A DNA stretch of 64,000 nucleotides from Spirochaetales bacterium (lineage in GTDB: Bacteria > Spirochaetota > Spirochaetia > UBA9216). The DNA lies in NCBI GenBank assembly GCA_016342585.1, contig JAEINK010000017.1:1-64000 (forward strand), in the 5' to 3' direction. The translations under genes were made by a program, and so were the position numbers. Positions 17,682 through 26,505 of this stretch are shown one piece after another. The stretch's first letter is position 1; each line of letters opens with the position of its first letter. The notes beneath the pieces were generated by a model. It was not told the DNA's origin and did no database searches. It saw only the letters and a list, made by a program, of their open reading frames with translations.

Positions 17682-18677
17682 TTAGAGACCAAGTTCCTGA
17701 ACGATTTCTGTCCACTTGGCTACGAAATCCTGCTTGCTGCTGGCAGACCATGCAAAATCGTAGGGTACGGTATTAATGTCACTCATTGGGGGAAGGTCCG
17801 GTGATATGGCACTATCTGTTCGAACAGGCCGTCTGCCCATCTTTTCTACCAGGAAGTCCTGAGTTTCCTTGGAGAGTGCCCAATCGATAAATGCCTTTGC
17901 CGCATCCGGATTAGGTCCGTCTTTTACCATGGCAATCCCATCGGGAGCTGCTGTTGTTCCATCTTCAGGGTATACGATCTTTACAGGTCCACCGCCTTCT
18001 ACATAAAGATATGCATTATCTTCCAGGGTTAGACCGACAGCGGCTTCGCCATCGTTAACAAATCTGGAGACAGCAGAAGAGCTGCCGGATAATACAAAAT
18101 TCCCTAAAATGTCTTTATAAACATCCCAGCCATTGTTCTTATATATGTTAAGTACTGTTGCGAGCTGCATGTAAGATGAACCTGATTTATCTGCTCGTGC
18201 AGAGGAGATCATCCCTTTCAGTCTTGGATCACTCAGGTCAGTCCACTTCCTAGGTGTCATAGAATCAGAAATGAGGTCTGTATTCACTATAAAAACCATG
18301 ACAATACCTGTATACGGAAGCCAGTTAGTACCGACTTTGAAGACATCTTCAACTTTGTCCCAGCCCTCGGGTTCATAATTTTGAAGAAGAGCAGAATTTG
18401 CTTCGAGTTGCTCACCACCGATACTCCAGATTACATCACACTGAGGATTTCCCTGTTCAGCTTTCACCCTCGCGATTACATCACTGGACCCCATCTTTAC
18501 AACTTCTGCCTTAATACCAGTAGCAGCTTCAAAACGAGGAACAAGTGCATCTATAATCTCCTGATTATGTGCGGAGTATAAAACGACACTCTGCTCATCG
18601 GACTCAGCTTCTCCAGTAGCAAAGACACTGAAAGATACCACCAGTAATAGTAGAACCACTAAAATTTTCCCTTTCAT
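17682..18677 (-). CDS. ABC importer periplasmic binding protein, Fe3+/phosphonate type
   Basis: 331 residues. A signal peptide (hydrophobic 3-20, ending VFATGEAES) leads into VVLYSAHNQEIIDALVPRFEAATG, the usual opening of FbpA/FutA and 2-aminoethylphosphonate-binding proteins. Further marks are CDVIWSIGGE, MVFIVNTD and the late RRPVRTD. The adjacent Tyr-Tyr pair that holds iron in FbpA is not obvious; only separated tyrosines (NAYLYVEGG) are seen. The substrate is therefore left open between ferric iron, a phosphonate and another small anion. GGAGG precedes the ATG. First gene of a binding protein-ATPase-permease(-HAD) operon. Confidence 0.87.
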   Translation of the reverse strand: MKGKILVVLLLLVVSFSVFATGEAESDEQSVVLYSAHNQEIIDALVPRFEAATGIKAEVVKMGSSDVIARVKAEQGNPQCDVIWSIGGEQLEANSALLQNYEPEGWDKVEDVFKVGTNWLPYTGIVMVFIVNTDLISDSMTPRKWTDLSDPRLKGMISSARADKSGSSYMQLATVLNIYKNNGWDVYKDILGNFVLSGSSSAVSRFVNDGEAAVGLTLEDNAYLYVEGGGPVKIVYPEDGTTAAPDGIAMVKDGPNPDAAKAFIDWALSKETQDFLVEKMGRRPVRTDSAISPDLPPMSDINTVPYDFAWSASSKQDFVAKWTEIVQELGL

Positions 18678-18829
18678 GGGAACCTCCTGAAAATATTTTT
18701 TTACCGCTCAATAATGAACGATATATAAACCAATTTTAAACATCTAATAAATATATATAAATCCATATTCCAGTTAGCCCAATGAAAGCATAACCTGTAT
18801 TCTCTTTCTTATCTAAAATTCATTATATA

Positions 18830-18858
18830 ATGCTATTTGTTCGATCACTATGAGTCAA
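18830..18858 (-). promoter_or_regulatory. Possible promoter of the Fe3+/phosphonate-type ABC operon
   Basis: On the minus strand TTGACT (18853-18858) and TAGCAT (18830-18835) are spaced by 17 bases. This would give an untranslated leader of about 145 bases before the binding-protein gene. The -10 matches the consensus in only four positions, so the call is weak. No Fur-box-like palindrome was recognised nearby. Confidence 0.3.
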
Positions 18859-18897
18859 ATTTTCAAAAACTATGACGATTTTGATATTATTCGGACC

Positions 18898-19040
18898 TCA
18901 TGGATACCAGGGCCGGGTCGGGGGGTCATATGGACAAAAAGATGGTTCTCTACATTTACAGAAGATGAAAACTAAGATGAACACGGGATGGATTTTAAGG
19001 ATACGAACCTTTAATCAGATCCGAAAATTGGAATTCAGAC
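18898..19040 (+). pseudogene. Decayed Nudix hydrolase remnant
   Basis: This intergenic piece aligns by eye with the intact Nudix gene at 9.5-10.1 kb. Both share catggatacc, then gggcc, cgggggg and catatgga (the start of the Nudix box, read here as GGHMD). Both then share agaagatgaaaact with agatg after it and a downstream taaaggata-like stretch. In the intact gene the two blocks are about 247 bases apart and here about 64, so some 60 codons are deleted. The frame is also closed by stops. It explains most of the 365-base gap between the ABC operon and the GH42 fragment. Confidence 0.65.
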
Positions 19041-19042
19041 GA

Positions 19043-20086
19043 TTACTGTTCCTGGATGGATTTGATTAGTTTAATGTCGTATGCTGGTATTTTGATTTCA
19101 TCTTCAATTATGGAAGCATTGAAGATATCAAAACTTCTTTTTTCAAGCTCAACTATTTTTTCAGTGCTGGAATAATTGAGGATTGCCACCACATCCTCAT
19201 TGGGGCATTGTAACTCAAATATTTCAACATTTTCAGGCATCTCCTTAATTCGACGATTTATAAGCCCTGAGTTTATAAGGAAAATAGACATTTCTTTTGC
19301 TTCAAAGAGTGTACCCAAATAAAGACAACACCCATCATTTTTTTTCTTTATAGTTGCAGCAGCCTTCCCGGAATACCATATTCCCTGATACGTTAATAAA
19401 ATATCAGTTCCTATTTCAGGATCTATAATATCGGCTATTCCTGCTACTTTGACCTTATCCAGGTTACATCCGGAGACTGAAACCTTGGAATTCTGACGAG
19501 ATCCTACAGGATCATAGTCATTTATGCATATTCCCGCTAAATCCTGAAAGACCCCCGGCAGAGACTGATTGACGACTGAATTATCACGCTCTTTCACACC
19601 GCTTCGGGGACCTAAAATTACTTTACCACCATTTTCTATATATGTTCTCAAACGTCTTGAAATATCTTCATCAGCAACAAACTGAGAAGGAAACACAATA
19701 AGTTCATATTTTTCAAAATTTCCAGAAGAAGAGACAATATCCAACGTATGCCCTAATAACCGGAAGGCTTCAGTAAACAGTTTTGCAATACCGATATATG
19801 AAAATCCCTGTAACGATTGAGGCTGATGTTCAAGAGCCCAAAGACTATCAATATCATAAATAATTGCGATCCTGGAATTGATTTCTGCATTTTCCAAAAT
19901 ATTTTGAACTTTAGACAACTCACTTGAAAAATGTAGTAATTCTTTATATCTATTTGCAGGATTCCCATGATGAGGTATTAATCCATGCCAGAATTGTTCG
20001 GTACCATAACGAGGAGTGCGCCATCGGAAAAAACAGATTTTATCCCCCCCCAGCAAAACTGATTGCCAGGCCCATAACTTCATCAC
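19043..20086 (-). pseudogene. GH42 beta-galactosidase, C-terminal part only
   Basis: The 347 residues match GH42 from the last strand of the catalytic barrel onward. MKLWAWQSVLLGGDKICFFRWR corresponds to the family's RLWSWQAxAHGAD-FFxWR segment, and GTEQFWHGLIPHHG is the barrel's end. The amidotransferase-like trimerisation domain (about 60-270, with VFPSQFVADEDISRRLRTYIENGGKVILGPRSG) and a beta C-terminal domain follow. Full-length GH42 enzymes have 650-700 residues; both catalytic glutamates lie in the missing half. In the minus-strand frame the match can be extended back only about 10 residues (YNRFPYG) before it runs into the end of the YCII gene. The fragment cannot hydrolyse lactose-type sugars. 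Confidence 0.85.
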
Positions 20087-20109
20087 ACCATAGGGAAAGC
20101 GGTTATAAA

Positions 20110-20397
20110 TTACTCCGCACTTATTTCATAAACCCTTATACTTGCTATAAATGGATTCGTTTTGGCAATCTTTTCGGCCTCATCAAGGTTCTCGGCTGTA
20201 ATAAGATTGTAACCAGTTATGGAATCCATCCCCCAGGGTAAATCTTTAGTTCCGTCATGGGAGATCTCCCTTCCGCCTGCAAATCCGCCCATACCTGCCA
20301 TTTTATCGCCCAGAGACTCAAACCACTTTCCCCAGGCCTCCATAATTTCGGGTGTAGGATTTTCAAATCCATAATGTAAAAGTAAAAATTTCTTCAC
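20110..20397 (-). CDS. YCII-related (dimeric alpha-beta barrel) protein
   Basis: 95 residues from a GTG start placed behind an AAGGAG site; the track's longer form adds 8 residues that include the ribosome-binding site. KKFLLLHYGFENPTPEIMEAWGKWFESLGD opens the fold and ENLDEAEKIAKTNPFI is the typical YCII C-terminal part. Such proteins are small cytoplasmic ferredoxin-like dimers, usually of unknown function, and often lie next to stress or regulator genes. The gene is divergent from the TetR gene (gap about 120 bases), so that regulator may control it. Its 3' end directly abuts the broken GH42 gene, which marks the deletion junction. Confidence 0.8.
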   Translation of the reverse strand: MKKFLLLHYGFENPTPEIMEAWGKWFESLGDKMAGMGGFAGGREISHDGTKDLPWGMDSITGYNLITAENLDEAEKIAKTNPFIASIRVYEISAE

Positions 20398-20484
20398 TAT
20401 ATACTCCTTGCATATATACAATAATAGTAATATTCCAGAACAGAGGTCAAATTAAAAGTAATTTACCTTTATATTTCATGTATA

Positions 20485-20512
20485 TTGCTATTCGTATGCG
20501 TTCGGTTATAAT
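20485..20512 (+). promoter_or_regulatory. Promoter of the TetR gene, apparently leaderless
   Basis: TTGCTA (20485-20490), a 16-base spacer and a perfect TATAAT (20507-20512) lie so close to the ATG at 20518 that transcription should begin at or next to the start codon. No Shine-Dalgarno sequence is present upstream of that ATG, which agrees with a leaderless message. Confidence 0.5.
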
Positions 20513-20517
20513 AAGTT

Positions 20518-21069
20518 ATGGCTAGTAAAACAAAACAAGTTCTGGCAAAAACTCTGAAAGAAATTATGAAAACGAGTCCCTTAAGCAAGATCTCGATTGG
20601 TGATATCACAAAACGATGTGATCTGAAACGTCAAACTTTTTATTATCACTTTACGGATAAGTATCACCTGGTGAACTGGATCTTTGACAGAGAAATTCTT
20701 GATCAGATCGATGATTTTCTTATGTATGAAAGCTGGGACAAGGCAATGGGTATGGTTTTCAAATTAACTGAAGAAAACAGTGACTTTTATCTGAATGCCC
20801 TCCATGGTAACTTCAGCTATTTTTATATCCATATTCTTCAGACACAACGTGCCGTAATGGATAATATCATTCAGGAACTTCTTGGAGAGAAAAAGGTAGC
20901 ACAGGATGACCGTGAGTTTTTCATTGAATTCTATACAAATGCGTTTGTAGGAACCTACGTTAACTGGATCAATAACCGGATGCATGAATCTTCCGAAAAA
21001 GTGATTGAAAGGCTGACAAAGATCTTCCGTGGAACCCTCAAAACCTCCCTTCAGGATTATATCAAATAG
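20518..21069 (+). CDS. TetR family transcriptional regulator
   Basis: 183 residues. The N-terminal helix-turn-helix is typical: LAKTLKEIMKTSPLSKISIGDITKRCDLKRQTFYYHFTDKYHLVNWIF. The helical C-terminal domain (about 60-180) resembles the TetR_C_8 type seen in DhaS-like regulators. It usually acts as a repressor released by a small ligand. Likely targets are itself, the divergent YCII gene and the membrane protein gene 78 bases downstream, which has an inverted repeat in front of it. The start codon lies directly behind a TATAAT box with no ribosome-binding site. Confidence 0.9.
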   Translation: MASKTKQVLAKTLKEIMKTSPLSKISIGDITKRCDLKRQTFYYHFTDKYHLVNWIFDREILDQIDDFLMYESWDKAMGMVFKLTEENSDFYLNALHGNFSYFYIHILQTQRAVMDNIIQELLGEKKVAQDDREFFIEFYTNAFVGTYVNWINNRMHESSEKVIERLTKIFRGTLKTSLQDYIK

Positions 21070-21075
21070 TTTTTT

Positions 21076-21095
21076 GACAGTGCCTCAAAACTGTC
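21076..21095. promoter_or_regulatory. Inverted repeat before the DUF5692-like gene
   Basis: GACAGT-gcctcaaa-ACTGTC has perfect 6-base arms. Its left arm overlaps a consensus -35 (TTGACA at 21074-21079). It lies between the TetR gene and the membrane protein gene it probably regulates. A TetR operator is the likeliest reading; no clear -10 was found downstream. Confidence 0.4.
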
Positions 21096-21147
21096 TAGAG
21101 CTTTATGACAAGGATCATGATAAAAATATGTTTAGGAGATATTTATC

Positions 21148-21966
21148 ATGATTCCAATTTACAGTTATATTCTTTCCATGCTTACCTACACAGTATTTCT
21201 CATCCTCATGACCGAAGGATTCAGACGGTCGGTGTTTTTTGGAATAGCAGTCAATATTGGACTGATTGTTCTATTGTTTTTCAGCAAGAATGTGGAGGGA
21301 TGGTTCAGATGGGCCAAGGATCTATCGGTTTTAATCCCGATGGTGGCAGTAGGTCTTGGCAGAATCGCATCAAAAAAAGAGCTTAATGCCCCCTTCTGGA
21401 AGTTTTTTAAAGGGCCGGCAATTTTGGGTTTTCTCTGCTTCATACTCTCCCTGAACATTTTCGAGGCCTCACTTAAAGATATTCAGTTGGGAAATTATTT
21501 CAATGGTTTATGCGGATTAATAATGATCGCCTGTATCCCCATGAATATAAAGAGCTCCTGGCGTTTTGATAAAAACAATTTCAGCACCCTTGTTAGCGAC
21601 CTTTCTCTCGGATGGTGCCTCCTGTATACGACCTGGAATGCCTGTTTTGTTTACGCCGAAAGTCCCGCTTTTGTCTCCGCCTCCCTCTGCATCCTTCTGG
21701 TTCCGGAACTCTACAACTTCTTCTCAAAAAAGAAAAAGATAAGCAACCTCTGGCTTCATGCAAGAATTTACACACTAATGCTTCATGTTTCCATCCGATC
21801 ATTCCATGATGTATTTACCCCCTTTATGAATGCCACATCCTGGTATAATGAAGCTTTTAAAGATGTATGGGGAGTGATAAATTTTATTCTGATGGCGGCA
21901 TATGCTGTTTGGTGGTTTACAGCTATTGCAAGAAAGCGGAGAAAAAAAGAACATATTACAGCCTAA
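21148..21966 (+). CDS. Multi-pass membrane protein, DUF5692-like
   Basis: 272 residues with about seven to eight membrane segments (first at 5-20, 27-46, 55-70, 88-105; the last at about 240-258) and a basic C-terminal tail (RKRRKKEHITA). The spacing of charged residues and the motif SLGWCLLYTTWNACFVY fit what I recall of DUF5692, with moderate certainty. The function is unknown. AGGAG precedes the ATG. It follows the TetR gene and probably responds to it; such pairs often concern export of or resistance to small molecules. Confidence 0.65.
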   Translation: MIPIYSYILSMLTYTVFLILMTEGFRRSVFFGIAVNIGLIVLLFFSKNVEGWFRWAKDLSVLIPMVAVGLGRIASKKELNAPFWKFFKGPAILGFLCFILSLNIFEASLKDIQLGNYFNGLCGLIMIACIPMNIKSSWRFDKNNFSTLVSDLSLGWCLLYTTWNACFVYAESPAFVSASLCILLVPELYNFFSKKKKISNLWLHARIYTLMLHVSIRSFHDVFTPFMNATSWYNEAFKDVWGVINFILMAAYAVWWFTAIARKRRKKEHITA

Positions 21967-21978
21967 TTTGAGATCCTT

Positions 21979-22854
21979 TCATTCTATTGAATTCTTATTC
22001 TTTTTCCTTAAAAACGAGGGAGGATGACCAAATTTGTTTTTATAGACTCTTGCAAAATAATTTCCATTGCAAAAGCCGGTTATCTCAGGGATGTTGGTAA
22101 TGGGTAAATCGGTTGATTTTAACAATTGGTTTGCCTGTTCCAATCTATAATCCGTCAGGAAATTTATAAAGGTACTACCTGTATACGCCTTAAAAACCCG
22201 GCAGAAATGCTGATCACTCATATGGGAATAATTCGACATTAGACTTATAGTTATTTTTTCATGGAAATGGACAAAAATATATTCAATAACATTCTTCATT
22301 TTTTCTACCGGTCTGTTTTCATCTTCTAATCCAACGGCCAACCTGTCTGGGAAATTTCGAATTAGCTCCGTGAAGAAACGACATAATTCAATTTTAATAA
22401 TTAGTTCGAAACCGGGTTTTCCTTCATTTTCTTCGTTTAAAATCGATTTAATTGGTTTGATAATACCTGAATATGAAGAGTCTGATCTGTTTATATGAAA
22501 AGACTTCTTAATCGATTCAGAAAAAAAAGGAGACAATATCTCATTGGAGTGTTTATCTGATCTTATATCGTCTAAAAATCTCTCTCCAATAACCAGAGCA
22601 TGATACTGAGCAGAGTCCTCTGTTACAATACTGTGCAGATGGCCGGAAGGAATAAAAAGAAGGTCCCCTTCACTGCAGGTATTTACAGAACCATTTATAT
22701 AAATTAAGGCGCGTCCTTCCTGTAAATAAATTATCTCACTGTGATTATGCCAATGGGGAGGAGTATCGAGATCCTTAATTCTGAAAATATTAAATTGAAA
22801 ATCTTCACTGCCAAGCTTAGTGTTCTCGTGATTTTCAATACTGATTAAATCCAT
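21979..22854 (-). CDS. AraC family regulator with cupin sensor
   Basis: 291 residues. Residues about 15-110 form a cupin-type sugar-binding domain (PPHWHNHSEIIYLQEGRALIYING, then GDLLFIPSGHLHSI). Residues about 185-285 are the double AraC helix-turn-helix (ISLMSNYSHMSDQHFCRVFKAYTGSTFINFLTDYRLEQANQLL and ITNIPEITGFCNGNYFARVYKNKFGHPPS). Cupin-AraC proteins normally switch sugar genes in response to a mono- or oligosaccharide. It is divergent from the GH31 glycosidase (gap 133 bases), which is the probable target. Confidence 0.92.
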   Translation of the reverse strand: MDLISIENHENTKLGSEDFQFNIFRIKDLDTPPHWHNHSEIIYLQEGRALIYINGSVNTCSEGDLLFIPSGHLHSIVTEDSAQYHALVIGERFLDDIRSDKHSNEILSPFFSESIKKSFHINRSDSSYSGIIKPIKSILNEENEGKPGFELIIKIELCRFFTELIRNFPDRLAVGLEDENRPVEKMKNVIEYIFVHFHEKITISLMSNYSHMSDQHFCRVFKAYTGSTFINFLTDYRLEQANQLLKSTDLPITNIPEITGFCNGNYFARVYKNKFGHPPSFLRKKNKNSIE

Positions 22855-22987
22855 AAAACCAAATCCTCATGCTCCAATAAAATATTCAGATTAGATACAT
22901 TATAGCGAATATAATACCTATTTATCCCGAAAATAGCAGCTTATAATATTAATATTGTTCAGATTTTTATGCAAAGGGAGTTTATTT

Positions 22988-25414
22988 ATGTTAACCGCAC
23001 GAAAAGGACCAAAAAAATCAATCAATACAATACATAGAACAGACAGAGCTCTGATACTCAATACGGAATCCGGAAATCTGAAGCTTGAACCATATTCGGA
23101 TGCTATTATACGAATCACTTATACACTGGCGGATTCATTTAAGGAGACTCAGTCTCCGGGAACTATAGACCACAACGAAAAATGTATATGGTCCTATAAA
23201 GAAGAAGAGTCAGAAATAATTCTAAATACTAAATCCATCCGTCTTGTCATAAATAAAACAACCTGTTCTTTCGCTTATTATGACAGCAATGGTAATCTGC
23301 TGACAAAGGAACCGGTAAAAGGCGGAAAAACACTTATCTCTTATAATGCCTATAGATCAGTACTCGATGAGAATAGTCTGGTTGAAAAAATTGAGACTCC
23401 TGACGGAATCAAAGAAATAATCATTGATTCAAAAAAAGAGTTTTACAAAAAATTAAACCATACTCGAATTGAATTCGAATGGGAAGATGGTGAAGCTCTT
23501 TTTGGAATGGGTCAGCAGGAGGAGGGAGTCCTGAATTTACGGGGCTCACGAAGGTATGTTCATCAGGCCAATATGAAAATAGCAATGCCATTTATTGTAT
23601 CCACAAGAGGATACGGAATTCTCCTCGATACATACTCCCCGATCATTTTTAATGACAACGAATATGGTTCATACATCTATAATGAATCGGCCGAGGAGTT
23701 GGACTTTTATTTTATACAGGGAGATTCATTTGACGCGATCATAGGTGGTTATCGATTCATCACAGGAAAAGCAAGTATGCTGCCGAAATGGGCCTTTGGT
23801 TATTTCCAGTCAATAGAACGATATGAATCCCAGCAGGAAATCATGGATACGGTAGAGGAGTACCGGAGGAGAGGTGTTCCTCTGGATTGCATAGTTCTCG
23901 ACTGGCAATACTGGGAAGAGGGCATGTGGGGGCAGAAATCATTTGACTCTTTACGTTTTCCTACACCGAAAAGGATGATAGAAACTCTGCATGAAAATGG
24001 TGTTAACTTTATGATCTCCATCTGGCCCAATATGTTCAATCAAACTGAAAACTACAAGGAAATGGTTGCTAACAACTGTTTATTTCAACACTCAGAGATA
24101 TACGATGCCTTTGATGATCAAGCCTGTTCTCTCTTCTGGAAACAGGTAAGTGAAGGATTGTTTATTAAAGGAGTTGATGCCTGGTGGTGCGACGCAAGTG
24201 AACCCTTCTCTCCGGAATGGAATTCCCCGATTAAGCCGGAACCGGATCAGAATTATCTAAACTTTCATAACACAGCTAAAAACTATATCAATGAGGAGTT
24301 CACCAATGCCTACTCACTTCGACATGCCAGGGCAATCTATGAAGGCCAAAGAGGTGAAACTGATGAAAAACGTGTGATTAATCTGACGAGAAGCGGTTAC
24401 ACGGGTCAGCAGAAATATGGAACAATTCTCTGGTCCGGTGATATAAGTGCCAACTGGAAAACCCTTGGAAATCAAATCCCTGAGGGATTGAATATGTGTA
24501 TGTCCGGGATGCCCTATTGGACCCTGGATATAGGCGGATTTTTTGTTAAAAAGGGAGATATGTGGTTCTGGGATGGGGATTATGAAGAGGGGTGTGAGGA
24601 TCTCGGGTATAGAGAACTGTATACAAGATGGCTGCAGCTGGGAACATTCCTTCCGATTTTTCGATCCCATGGAACAGACACAAGAAGAGAGATCTGGAAC
24701 TTCGGTAAAAAGGGAGAAACCTTTTATGATACGATCGTAAATTTCATTAACCTGCGATACAGACTCCTTCCCTACATTTATTCCATGGCAGGAATGGTTA
24801 CATTAAAAGACTATACAATAATGCGTCATCTCGCCTTTGATTTCATTGATGATCCCAGGGTATATGATATCAAGGATCAATATATGTTTGGGAATGCCTT
24901 AATGATCTGCCCTGTGACTGAACCGATGTATTACTCATCCGAATCACAACCACTCAAAGGGGTTTCAAAAACACGAAAAGTATACCTGCCCTTGGGCAGT
25001 GATTGGTTCGATTTCTGGACTAACGAAAAACTAATCGGTGGAAAATACATTTCAGCCCGGGCATCACTGGATATCATCCCGGTTTATGTGAAATGCGGCG
25101 CCATCATCCCCATGGCCGAGAAAGTCCTGCACACGGGGAGCAGTTCTGAAAGTGAAATAAAGCTTGTAATATATCCCGGAGCGAACGGTTCGTTCAAATT
25201 TTATTGTGATGAGAATAATAATTACAACTATGAACAGGGAGATTATTCGACTATTGATATCGAATGGAATGATGGTGATAAATATTTGACTATCGGTGAG
25301 AGACAAGGTTCGTACAAAGATATGAAGGAAGAAATCTCATTCACCATCGTACTCCTGAAGGAGGAACAATCCACCCTGAAGTACAATGGTAATAAGATGA
25401 TTTATAAATTATAG
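22988..25414 (+). CDS. GH31 family alpha-glycosidase (alpha-glucosidase or alpha-xylosidase)
   Basis: 808 residues without signal peptide, so cytoplasmic. A beta-sandwich N-domain (about 25-240) precedes the barrel. The nucleophile Asp lies in AWWCDASEP and the acid/base Asp in RSHGTDTRREIW; VLDWQYW and DIGGFF are further GH31 marks. The RSHGTD form is common in bacterial alpha-xylosidase and alpha-glucosidase branches, so the exact substrate is open. The start at 22988 is chosen because AAAGGGAG precedes it; the track's start lies 33 bases earlier without one. It faces a cupin-AraC regulator on one side and is convergent with a carbohydrate ABC operon on the other, so it probably digests the imported oligosaccharide. 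Confidence 0.92.
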   Translation: MLTARKGPKKSINTIHRTDRALILNTESGNLKLEPYSDAIIRITYTLADSFKETQSPGTIDHNEKCIWSYKEEESEIILNTKSIRLVINKTTCSFAYYDSNGNLLTKEPVKGGKTLISYNAYRSVLDENSLVEKIETPDGIKEIIIDSKKEFYKKLNHTRIEFEWEDGEALFGMGQQEEGVLNLRGSRRYVHQANMKIAMPFIVSTRGYGILLDTYSPIIFNDNEYGSYIYNESAEELDFYFIQGDSFDAIIGGYRFITGKASMLPKWAFGYFQSIERYESQQEIMDTVEEYRRRGVPLDCIVLDWQYWEEGMWGQKSFDSLRFPTPKRMIETLHENGVNFMISIWPNMFNQTENYKEMVANNCLFQHSEIYDAFDDQACSLFWKQVSEGLFIKGVDAWWCDASEPFSPEWNSPIKPEPDQNYLNFHNTAKNYINEEFTNAYSLRHARAIYEGQRGETDEKRVINLTRSGYTGQQKYGTILWSGDISANWKTLGNQIPEGLNMCMSGMPYWTLDIGGFFVKKGDMWFWDGDYEEGCEDLGYRELYTRWLQLGTFLPIFRSHGTDTRREIWNFGKKGETFYDTIVNFINLRYRLLPYIYSMAGMVTLKDYTIMRHLAFDFIDDPRVYDIKDQYMFGNALMICPVTEPMYYSSESQPLKGVSKTRKVYLPLGSDWFDFWTNEKLIGGKYISARASLDIIPVYVKCGAIIPMAEKVLHTGSSSESEIKLVIYPGANGSFKFYCDENNNYNYEQGDYSTIDIEWNDGDKYLTIGERQGSYKDMKEEISFTIVLLKEEQSTLKYNGNKMIYKL

Positions 25415-25421
25415 AGAGTGT

Positions 25422-26501
25422 CTATCTGTATTGCTCAACACTTTTCAATACAGATTCAACCTCATTCATATTTTGAAAGTTGATCATCAGATACATCCCC
25501 TCGGGTCCCACAGCATCCATCAAAGGTATGACTTCATCCGCTCTCATCTCTACGGCCTGAACGGATTTTCCTGCAGCTTTAATTTTCCTGTACATATCAT
25601 AATACCCCTGATCCCCCCCCTGGGGAACCTGAGGACCAGGAGTGTATTCAATGGCATCGAGGTTTTCGACTTCAAGAAGTGCATCCAGTTTATCCAGTGC
25701 TGTAGGACCATCAAGATGAAAAAGTGTGTGATCCATATGGTTACAATGTTCCCGCAGGACTGGAATTTCAAATTCCCTGAACATATCAGGGCTGATCATA
25801 GCACAGAAATCGCATTGTGCAAGGGAGACCCGCCCCGGCCCCCAGAGCATAAACCACCCATAAAGACTGCTTTCATCTTTTCCCTTAAGAAGCTGATAAA
25901 ATTGTTCATAGTACTCAAAGTAAGCCGTGTTTATTTCCTGAAGTTTCTCCTTAACCCACTCCGGATTCATAATGAGATCCAGAAGCAGATTCTGAGTTCC
26001 CCGGACTTCGGCCAGAACATCCAGGCCCGGGGGCAGAGCCGGAAATCCAACGGCATACCGGTCCAGGGAGCTGTTTTTCAGTTTCCGGCAGATATTCATC
26101 ATAGCCTTGAACCTATCATTCTCAAGATCAAATGTCAGTTTTCTGTCATTTTCCGGCGACAAATCCGTGGGGTGATATAGTATATATTCTTCTTCATAGC
26201 GCATTCCTACACCCATGAACGTCGATAAAGTGACGGTTCCGTAATCAGGAAAAACAAGGGGTAAAAAATCTCCCCCCTGATAATTGCAGGAGAGTCTGTA
26301 TTCTTCAGAACGGACAACCCAGTCTTCATCACTATGCCGCTGTTCATGAGAAACAGGTAATCCTGGATCTGCAATTCCGTACAGGCTTTTTCCGGTGTTA
26401 AACCCCGATCCCCAATGGCTGATAATAAAGCCTTCCCCCTTCCACCAGTCAAGAAAATGCTGCCGGGTTTCCGGCCAGTTCTGTTTCCAATTCAAGTTCA
26501 T
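25422..26501 (-). CDS. Uroporphyrinogen decarboxylase superfamily protein
   Basis: 359 residues with the barrel layout of the URO-D/methyltransferase (MtbA-like) superfamily: FGVG-like FMGVGMRY, GWFMLWGPGRVSLAQCDFCAMISPDMFREFEIPVLREHC and FHLDGPTALDKLDALLEVENLDAIEYTPGP. The heme-pathway enzyme is excluded: it lacks the RQAGR start, and it sits as the last gene of a sugar ABC operon, 5 bases after a permease stop. Such URO-D-like genes occur repeatedly in carbohydrate operons of anaerobes, where they may act on methylated or small organic groups. The exact reaction is unknown. Confidence 0.8.
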   Translation of the reverse strand: MNLNWKQNWPETRQHFLDWWKGEGFIISHWGSGFNTGKSLYGIADPGLPVSHEQRHSDEDWVVRSEEYRLSCNYQGGDFLPLVFPDYGTVTLSTFMGVGMRYEEEYILYHPTDLSPENDRKLTFDLENDRFKAMMNICRKLKNSSLDRYAVGFPALPPGLDVLAEVRGTQNLLLDLIMNPEWVKEKLQEINTAYFEYYEQFYQLLKGKDESSLYGWFMLWGPGRVSLAQCDFCAMISPDMFREFEIPVLREHCNHMDHTLFHLDGPTALDKLDALLEVENLDAIEYTPGPQVPQGGDQGYYDMYRKIKAAGKSVQAVEMRADEVIPLMDAVGPEGMYLMINFQNMNEVESVLKSVEQYR

Positions 26502-26505
26502 AGTA

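Noticed and set aside
25431-26180. 249-codon open frame opposite the URO-D-like gene
   Set aside because: It is antisense to a clear protein family member, with no start signal and no similarity to anything known.
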